From: Nitratifractor sp.
Lineage (GTDB): Bacteria > Campylobacterota > Campylobacteria > Campylobacterales > Sulfurovaceae
Assembly: GCA_024762845.1 (NCBI GenBank)
Contig: JANTGQ010000008.1
Location: 1 to 17,824 of the forward strand
Length of the DNA: 17,824 nt
Direction of reading: 5' to 3'
This document shows, in pieces, positions 13,664 to 17,824 of the stretch (its first letter is position 1; every line of letters starts with the position of its first letter). The position numbers were made by a program, and so were the translations under genes. The notes under the pieces were generated by a model. It saw only the letters and a list, made by a program, of their open reading frames with translations. It made no database searches and had not been told where the DNA came from.

Positions 13664-14736
13664 CGTGCATAGACCTTTTTAAGATACTCCATCTTCGCAC
13701 CCATATTCAGAAGCGCCATATCAGCTAAAGTAAGTGCCATCATCGCTTCGCATACAACCACACCACGAATTGCCACACATGGGTCGTGCCGCCCCTGCAA
13801 CTTATACGCTAACTCTTCGCCATCAGTATTGAGTGTCTTTTGCTCTTTAAAGATAGATGGCGTTGGCTTAAACCACACCTTTGCAGTAACTATATCGCCA
13901 TTACTTACACCGCCTAAAACTCCACCACTATGATTACTTGCAAAACCCTCTTTTGTGATTGCATCATTATTTTCTGAGCCCATCACACGACACGCCTCTA
14001 TACCATCGCCAATCTCTACCGCTTTTGCAGCATTAATCCCCATAAAAGCGGCAGAGAGTTGGCTGTCGAGCTTATGGTAGAGTGGCTCACCCAATCCAAT
14101 AGGCACCCCAGTTGCTCTTACAAGTACTGCACCACCTACTGAGTCATGGCTCTTTTTAGCCTTGTTTACTGCCTCTATCTGTGCCGGCTCTATCTCTGGA
14201 TCGAGCGCTTTTAATTTACTTTGAAGTGCAAAATCAAAGTCGTAATTTTTCGATTCTATACCTGCAACCTCAACAATACCAGCCGCTACCTGTACTCCAA
14301 GCTCTCTGAGCATCAACTTTGCAACAGCACCGCCTGCTACACGTGCTGCTGTCTCTCTGGCACTGCTTCTACCACCACCTCTATAATCTCGCAAGCCATA
14401 TTTGTTCCAGTAGGTAAAATCTGCATGCCCCGGACGAAAAAGATCTTTAATGTTACTATAATCCCTGCTCTTTTGATCTTGGTTAAAGATAACCATCGCA
14501 ATTGGAGTACCTGTGCTCTTGCCTTCAAAGGTACCAGAGAGTATTTCGACTCTATCAGACTCTTTTCGGGCTGTTGTTAAATCGCTCTGCCCCGGTTTTC
14601 GGCGATCGAGCTCACCTTGGATGTACGCTTCATCTATATCCAAGCCAGCTGGCACACCATCGACAATACACCCTATCGCTTTTCCGTGCGACTCTCCAAA
14701 GGTTGTAAGGCGAAACTTTAGACCAAATGTATTCAT
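13660..14736 (-). CDS. aroC: chorismate synthase
   Basis: This enzyme converts 5-enolpyruvylshikimate 3-phosphate to chorismate, the last step of the shikimate pathway, and needs reduced FMN. The 358-residue length is normal. Family signatures are present in order: TTFGESHGKAIG (11-22), DRRKPGQSDLTTARKE (44-59), RPGHADFTYWNKYG (101-114), DYRGGGRSSARETAARVAGG (117-136), HSGGVLGG and RHDPCVAIRGV. The start ATG lies inside the end of rnc (ATGA overlap), and the stop overlaps DUF445 in the same way, so the genes are tightly coupled. Confidence 0.98.
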   Translation of the reverse strand: MNTFGLKFRLTTFGESHGKAIGCIVDGVPAGLDIDEAYIQGELDRRKPGQSDLTTARKESDRVEILSGTFEGKSTGTPIAMVIFNQDQKSRDYSNIKDLFRPGHADFTYWNKYGLRDYRGGGRSSARETAARVAGGAVAKLMLRELGVQVAAGIVEVAGIESKNYDFDFALQSKLKALDPEIEPAQIEAVNKAKKSHDSVGGAVLVRATGVPIGLGEPLYHKLDSQLSAAFMGINAAKAVEIGDGIEACRVMGSENNDAITKEGFASNHSGGVLGGVSNGDIVTAKVWFKPTPSIFKEQKTLNTDGEELAYKLQGRHDPCVAIRGVVVCEAMMALTLADMALLNMGAKMEYLKKVYAR

Positions 14737-15410
14737 TTTGCTTCCTTCAGTTTCTGTAGTGCAATCTCTGCCGCATCTTGCTGAGCAGCTTTTTTACTCT
14801 TCCCTTTTGCTTTTGCTATCTCTTTGTTATCCAGAGTAACAGCAACTTCAAATGTCTTGTCATGGTCTGGTCCTGTAGTACCCAAAAGCGTGTATGTTGG
14901 GGTAACTCCATACTCAGCCTGAGTAAGCTCTTGTAGTGATGTTTTATAATCTTTACAGAGCGAATCAAGATCAATTTTAGGATAGCTCGATTCTAAAAGC
15001 TTAATACTAATATCTCTCGCTGTCACTAAACCAGCCTCAAGATAGATAGCTCCAGTAAGTGCTTCGAAAGCGTTAGAGAGAAGCGAGTTTTTGTTTCTTC
15101 CTCTATTGTTCTCCTCTGCCATCGATAAAAAGAGGTAACTTCCCAAATCTAACTCTTTAGCCAGCCTCGCAAAACCACCTTCGTTTACCAAAGAGGCACG
15201 AATTTTAGAGAGCGTCCCCTCATCACTCTGTGGAAAAATCTTATACAGATACTCCCCAACAATCAAATCCAATACTGCATCACCTAAAAACTCAAGCCGC
15301 TCATTATTGTAAGGCTTTTTATAACTTTTATGTGTTAAAGCCTCAATAATCAACTGCTTATTCTGAAAACTGTAGTTTATACGCTCTTCTAATTTCGATA
15401 AATCTTTCAC
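14733..15410 (-). CDS. rnc: ribonuclease III
   Basis: This double-stranded RNA endonuclease processes rRNA precursors and structured RNAs. Residues 1 to about 145 form the catalytic domain with the signature NERLEFLGDAVLD (36-48, containing the catalytic Glu40 and Asp44). Residues about 153-222 form the double-stranded RNA-binding domain (DYKTSLQEL through GKSKKAAQQDAAEIAL). Length, 225 residues, is typical. In the second acidic motif the chain reads SNAFEALTGAIYL: Glu116 is kept but the usual preceding Asp is Asn113. The ATG is four bases after the rnhA stop, and the end overlaps aroC. Confidence 0.97.
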   Translation of the reverse strand: MKDLSKLEERINYSFQNKQLIIEALTHKSYKKPYNNERLEFLGDAVLDLIVGEYLYKIFPQSDEGTLSKIRASLVNEGGFARLAKELDLGSYLFLSMAEENNRGRNKNSLLSNAFEALTGAIYLEAGLVTARDISIKLLESSYPKIDLDSLCKDYKTSLQELTQAEYGVTPTYTLLGTTGPDHDKTFEVAVTLDNKEIAKAKGKSKKAAQQDAAEIALQKLKEAK

Positions 15411-15414
15411 TGCT

Positions 15415-15855
15415 CTAGCTCCTTTTTTCTCTTTTAGCTGCCTCGGTTGCTAAGTAGTCACAACGCTCATTCTCTGGGTGTCCATTGTGCCCTCTAACCC
15501 ATGTAGCTTTTACGCTGTGCTCTTTTGCACTCTCTAAATACTCTCTCCAGAGATCTACATTTTTTACTTTTTTAAAATCTTTTTTTACCCAACCAGCTAA
15601 CCACGAATTAATAGCATTTGCAACATAGCTGCTATCGGTTACAACCTCTACACTACAGGGCTCTTTTAAGAGTTTTATCCCTTCAATAACAGCTTGCAGC
15701 TCCATTCTATTATTCGTAGTTTCCGGTAAACTACCACTTATCTCTTTTCTGTGACCATTATACTCAAGTATTGTGCCCCAACCGCCAGGACCAGGGTTTC
15801 CTAGACTTGAACCATCACTGTAGAGAGTTACCACTTTGCTCTTTTGACTCTTCAA
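15415..15855 (-). CDS. rnhA: ribonuclease HI
   Basis: This enzyme degrades the RNA strand of RNA:DNA hybrids. All four catalytic acids are visible: Asp in LYSDGSSLGNPGPGGWG, Glu in NNRMELQAV, Asp in VVTDSSYV and Asp in NERCDYLA, together with WVRGHNGHPEN. The frame is open far upstream (to 15975), but that extension lies inside the preceding TPR gene and matches nothing in the family. I chose TTG at 15855, which has GAGGT five bases upstream and gives 146 residues, the family length. GTG at 15834 is the alternative (139 residues) and reduces the overlap with the TPR gene from 41 to 20 bases. Start uncertain, identity certain. Confidence 0.93.
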   Translation of the reverse strand: MKSQKSKVVTLYSDGSSLGNPGPGGWGTILEYNGHRKEISGSLPETTNNRMELQAVIEGIKLLKEPCSVEVVTDSSYVANAINSWLAGWVKKDFKKVKNVDLWREYLESAKEHSVKATWVRGHNGHPENERCDYLATEAAKREKRS

Positions 15856-16840
15856 TTGATACCTCGATTTTATAACTATAGACCTTGTGGCAGTTAGGGC
15901 AACGCAGAAATGACAGAGGAAAGCTATGTTTACAACTTTGACATATATAGATAAACGCCAACTCTCCACTCTCATTTTCTGCCGCCCTTGCAGATGCTAA
16001 AAAATCTACCGCAAAAAGAGCGCTTGAACCATTTGGTTTTGATTCAAGATACCCCTTTGTGAAGTAGAGCTGCTGCAAAGGAATATTTTTACTAATTATA
16101 TCAAAATCGAGCATATTTACTTTTAATTTCCAAAGTATATCTATTAACTTTGTAAACTCTTCTGCTCTATAGTAGCTCCAGGCTCTTTTAGGGTTTAAAA
16201 TAAAAAGCTCCCGCAGTGCCAAGGAGCTTTGACTCTCTTGGTAAATTGCCAATATCTGCTCAAACTTCCACTCCATAGGCTCAAAAGCGTGCTTTAACTC
16301 TAAAATTTCAAGTGCAATCTTCTCTTTCTCTACAGACTCACCCTGAGCCTCCAAAACTTCTAGTACCTCTTTTGCTTTTTCAAATTCATTAAGCTTCTCA
16401 TATAGGTACTCCAGCTCATAGAGCACCTCTTTTTGGCGAGGGAAATTATGCAGTATCTCTCTATATATCTTCGTAGCCCGCTTCAAAAAGCCAGCTTTCT
16501 GGTAAGCAAGTGCCAAATGCGAAAGTATTGAGTTATCGTGTGTATGCCGTATAAGATATATGAATAGATCAATTGCGTTCGAATACTCTCCGCTTCTCTC
16601 ATATGCTAGGGCAAGAAGAAAAAGAGGCTTTGCCATCCCTTTCTCGAACGGCATACTTTTTGTATCAAGCGCGCACTCTTTACTGTCAAAACTCTTTAAG
16701 AAGCGAATTAGCTCTTTACTTTTTTGCTCCTGCTTCCAAAGGCTATATGCATACGCAAGCACTGATATAGCAAATATCGTACCAAGCAGTAGTAAAATAC
16801 TAACAATAGGATCATTATAGCTAGGGATAAGAGCTTCCAC
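15815..16840 (-). CDS. LapB-like membrane TPR protein with C-terminal zinc ribbon
   Basis: The protein (341 residues) has an N-terminal membrane segment at about 11-33, then tetratricopeptide-type helical repeats (about 70-265, with LFLLALAYERSGEYSNAIDLF and LAYQKAGFLKRATKIYREIL as clear units), and a rubredoxin-like metal site formed by CQSC (300-303) and CPNC (314-317). This order matches LapB/YciM, which in E. coli controls LpxC levels and lipopolysaccharide assembly. The same function here is inference. In C. jejuni a TPR-type gene occupies this place beside rnhA. The start is GTG at 16840 with GGAG five bases upstream, and an out-of-frame ATG overlaps it. It is the first gene of the rnhA-rnc-aroC-DUF445 operon. 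Confidence 0.85.
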   Translation of the reverse strand: MEALIPSYNDPIVSILLLLGTIFAISVLAYAYSLWKQEQKSKELIRFLKSFDSKECALDTKSMPFEKGMAKPLFLLALAYERSGEYSNAIDLFIYLIRHTHDNSILSHLALAYQKAGFLKRATKIYREILHNFPRQKEVLYELEYLYEKLNEFEKAKEVLEVLEAQGESVEKEKIALEILELKHAFEPMEWKFEQILAIYQESQSSLALRELFILNPKRAWSYYRAEEFTKLIDILWKLKVNMLDFDIISKNIPLQQLYFTKGYLESKPNGSSALFAVDFLASARAAENESGELAFIYICQSCKHSFPLSFLRCPNCHKVYSYKIEVSIEESKEQSGNSLQ

Positions 16841-16866
16841 ATGTTCTCCAAGAATTTAGTTGATAG

Positions 16867-16872
16867 ATTATA
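16867..16872 (-). promoter_or_regulatory. -10 box for the TPR-rnhA-rnc-aroC-DUF445 operon
   Basis: On the minus strand TATAAT (16872-16867) is a perfect -10 hexamer, 26 bases before the GTG start at 16840. It is preceded by TG-rich sequence (TATGT) but no recognisable -35. The resulting leader of about 20 bases carries GGAG. Confidence 0.55.
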
Positions 16873-16888
16873 ACATAGAAGAAGTTAC

Positions 16889-16917
16889 TATAAGGGCAAG
16901 AGCCTCCTACCCTTATA
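16889..16917 (-). terminator. hairpin downstream of the YidB-like gene
   Basis: TATAAGGG (16889-16896) and CCCTTATA (16910-16917) form a perfect 8-base-pair stem with a 13-base loop, 24 bases after the stop of the YidB-like gene on the minus strand. The following minus-strand sequence is pyrimidine-rich (AACTTCTTC) but lacks a clean T-run, so it is a weak or non-canonical terminator between that gene and the next promoter. Confidence 0.45.
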
Positions 16918-16940
16918 AAGAAGTTTTATAAAATTTCCTA

Positions 16941-17390
16941 TTAGCTCTTAAAGAGTTTTCCCGCAATATCCATTAAACCACTCACACCACCAACTTTTTC
17001 TAAAAGATCACCTGCTAAAGAGCTGTCTTCATTAGTTGCCTGATCTACAAGGTTTGGGAGCGCTTCTGACAAAGAGTTTTTAGCTGTCTCTACATCTACA
17101 CCTAAATTTTGTGCAAACTCTTCAATTTTGTCGCTTCCTAAAAGCTCCTCTGTAGCATCTGGGTCAATTGCCTTATTTTCACCGCTACCAATCCAGCTAG
17201 CAACAACATCACCTAAATCTCCGTTTGAGAGATTTCCAACGATAGAACTTAAATCTAAACCACCATCTTTAGAACCAAGCAGAGAACCCAAAGCACTAGA
17301 GATAAGATCTCCGCTTAAGCCACTTGTACTCTCTTGAGAATCATTCTGAATCATACTTGCACCAACTTTTAATAAATCACCTAAATCCAT
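16941..17390 (-). CDS. YidB / DUF937-like protein
   Basis: This is a protein of unknown function related to the YidB (DUF937) family. After MDLGDLLK, a low-complexity Gly/Ser/Leu region (about 20-60) is followed by the family core: NGDLGDVVASWIGSGENKAIDP, then LLGSDKIEEFAQNLGVDVETAKNSLSEALPNLVDQAT, and a C-terminal LAGDLLEKVGGVSG helix. It is acidic and soluble, with no signal peptide. The frame opens at 17456, but ATG at 17390 has AAGGAG seven bases upstream and begins at the conserved DLGDLL, giving 149 residues. It stands alone between dnaG and the TPR gene, with its own -10 and a downstream hairpin. Confidence 0.8.
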   Translation of the reverse strand: MDLGDLLKVGASMIQNDSQESTSGLSGDLISSALGSLLGSKDGGLDLSSIVGNLSNGDLGDVVASWIGSGENKAIDPDATEELLGSDKIEEFAQNLGVDVETAKNSLSEALPNLVDQATNEDSSLAGDLLEKVGGVSGLMDIAGKLFKS

Positions 17391-17420
17391 TCTACTGCTC
17401 CTTAATTTTTTTAACACCCA

Positions 17421-17426
17421 ATTATA
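17421..17426 (-). promoter_or_regulatory. -10 box for the YidB-like gene
   Basis: On the minus strand TATAAT (17426-17421) lies about 31 bases before the ATG at 17390. The leader contains a run of A and the ribosome binding site AAGGAG. No -35 is recognisable, but upstream sequence is T-rich (AACTTTTTG). Confidence 0.55.
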
Positions 17427-17447
17427 ACACAAAAAGTTAATTTGAGG

Positions 17448-17453
17448 TATAAT
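17448..17453 (+). promoter_or_regulatory. -10 box immediately before dnaG
   Basis: TATAAT (17448-17453) on the plus strand ends only six bases before the dnaG ATG at 17460. A start of transcription about seven bases downstream of the hexamer would fall at or next to the A of the ATG, which would make the message leaderless or nearly so. GAGG just upstream (17444-17447) is 12 bases from the ATG, too far for a usual ribosome binding site. Confidence 0.45.
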
Positions 17454-17459
17454 CATTTC

Positions 17460-17824
17460 ATGATTGAAGAAGCTTCTATTGAACGATTAAAAACATCCAT
17501 CGATATTGTTGATGTCATAGGCAACTACTTAGAACTCAAAAAGAGTGGCGCAAACTTTAAGGCAAACTGTCCATTTCACGGAGAGAAGACCCCAAGTTTT
17601 GTCGTAAGTCCACAAAAGCAGATATTCCACTGCTTTGGCTGTGGTGCAGGTGGAGATGCGATAAAGTTTGTTATGGATATCGAAAAACTGAGCTACCCAG
17701 AAGCGATAGAGAAGCTTGCAAGCAACTACAATATACCCCTTAGCTATACAAGAGGAGAAAACAACTCTGGTGATGAGCGACGAATACTTGAATTAATGGA
17801 GAGATTCTATAAAGAGAACCTTGC
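17460..17824 (+). CDS. dnaG: DNA primase, N-terminal part
   Basis: The first 121 codons of DNA primase, which lays down RNA primers on the lagging strand; the rest lies beyond the right edge. The N-terminus MIEEASIERLKTSIDIVDVIG resembles Helicobacter DnaG. The CHC2 zinc-binding domain is complete: CPFH at about 38-41 and CFGCG at about 60-64 frame KTPSFVVSPQKQIFH. FVMDIEKLSYPEAIEKLA follows, the usual linker to the TOPRIM domain. The start is fixed by the family N-terminus. The gene is divergent from the YidB-like gene and the housekeeping operon. Confidence 0.95.
   Translation, partial: MIEEASIERLKTSIDIVDVIGNYLELKKSGANFKANCPFHGEKTPSFVVSPQKQIFHCFGCGAGGDAIKFVMDIEKLSYPEAIEKLASNYNIPLSYTRGENNSGDERRILELMERFYKENL

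Noticed and set aside
14221..14839. Several plus-strand frames opposite aroC and rnc
   Set aside because: Shadows of strongly conserved minus-strand genes, with no ribosome binding sites.
1..17824. CRISPR arrays, insertion sequences, prophage genes, tRNA or rRNA genes, riboswitches
   Set aside because: No regular direct repeats, transposase or integrase motifs, tRNA-like cloverleaf or known aptamer pattern was recognised by eye on either strand.

Overview
The window reads as a chromosomal segment of a member of the Campylobacterota (Epsilonproteobacteria), probably a free-living, moderately AT-rich, Sulfurimonas/Sulfurovum/Nitratiruptor-like organism. The basis is gene content and order: divergent pgk-tpiA / nadD-rsfS, and the block aroC-rnc-rnhA-TPR protein next to divergent dnaG, both of which I recall from Campylobacter jejuni. 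The genus is inference. I see no insertion sequences, CRISPR arrays, tRNA or rRNA genes. The window is densely coding, with no gene-free stretch above about 200 bases.

Layout. Bases 1-448 (minus) hold the N-terminal part of an Opp/Dpp-type ABC permease that overlaps the end of tpiA. tpiA and pgk (minus) form a lower-glycolysis pair, without the gapA gene that I would expect beside pgk. Divergent from them are nadD and rsfS (plus, ATGA overlap). After an intergenic region with a hairpin and a promoter comes a plus-strand cluster at 3544-8232: a solitary PstS-like periplasmic binding protein, a membrane-anchored sensor with an extracytoplasmic Cache-like domain, HAMP linker and class III cyclase homology domain, and an MscS-type channel fused to a cyclic-nucleotide-binding (CNB) domain. 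This is the most intriguing part of the window. It looks like a sensor/second-messenger/channel module, yet the cyclase lacks its first metal-binding Asp and the CNB domain lacks the usual phosphate-cassette Glu and Arg.

Convergent to it (minus, 12888 down to 8215) is a compact copper-response operon: an HMA-type chaperone, an OmpR-family regulator, a histidine kinase, a Tat-exported CueO-like multicopper oxidase with Met-rich segments, a monoheme cytochrome c and an orphan lipoprotein. The chaperone and two-component system would sense and buffer copper. The oxidase and cytochrome would act in the periplasm.

The right-hand part (minus, 16840 down to 12962) is a tightly overlapped housekeeping operon: a LapB-like TPR/zinc-ribbon membrane protein, rnhA, rnc, aroC and a DUF445 membrane protein. 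A YidB/DUF937-like gene lies upstream of it, and dnaG starts divergently at 17460 and runs off the window. Several genes use non-ATG starts (GTG or TTG) supported by Shine-Dalgarno sequences. The -10 boxes are good, but -35 boxes are not recognisable, as is usual for sigma-70 promoters in this phylum.
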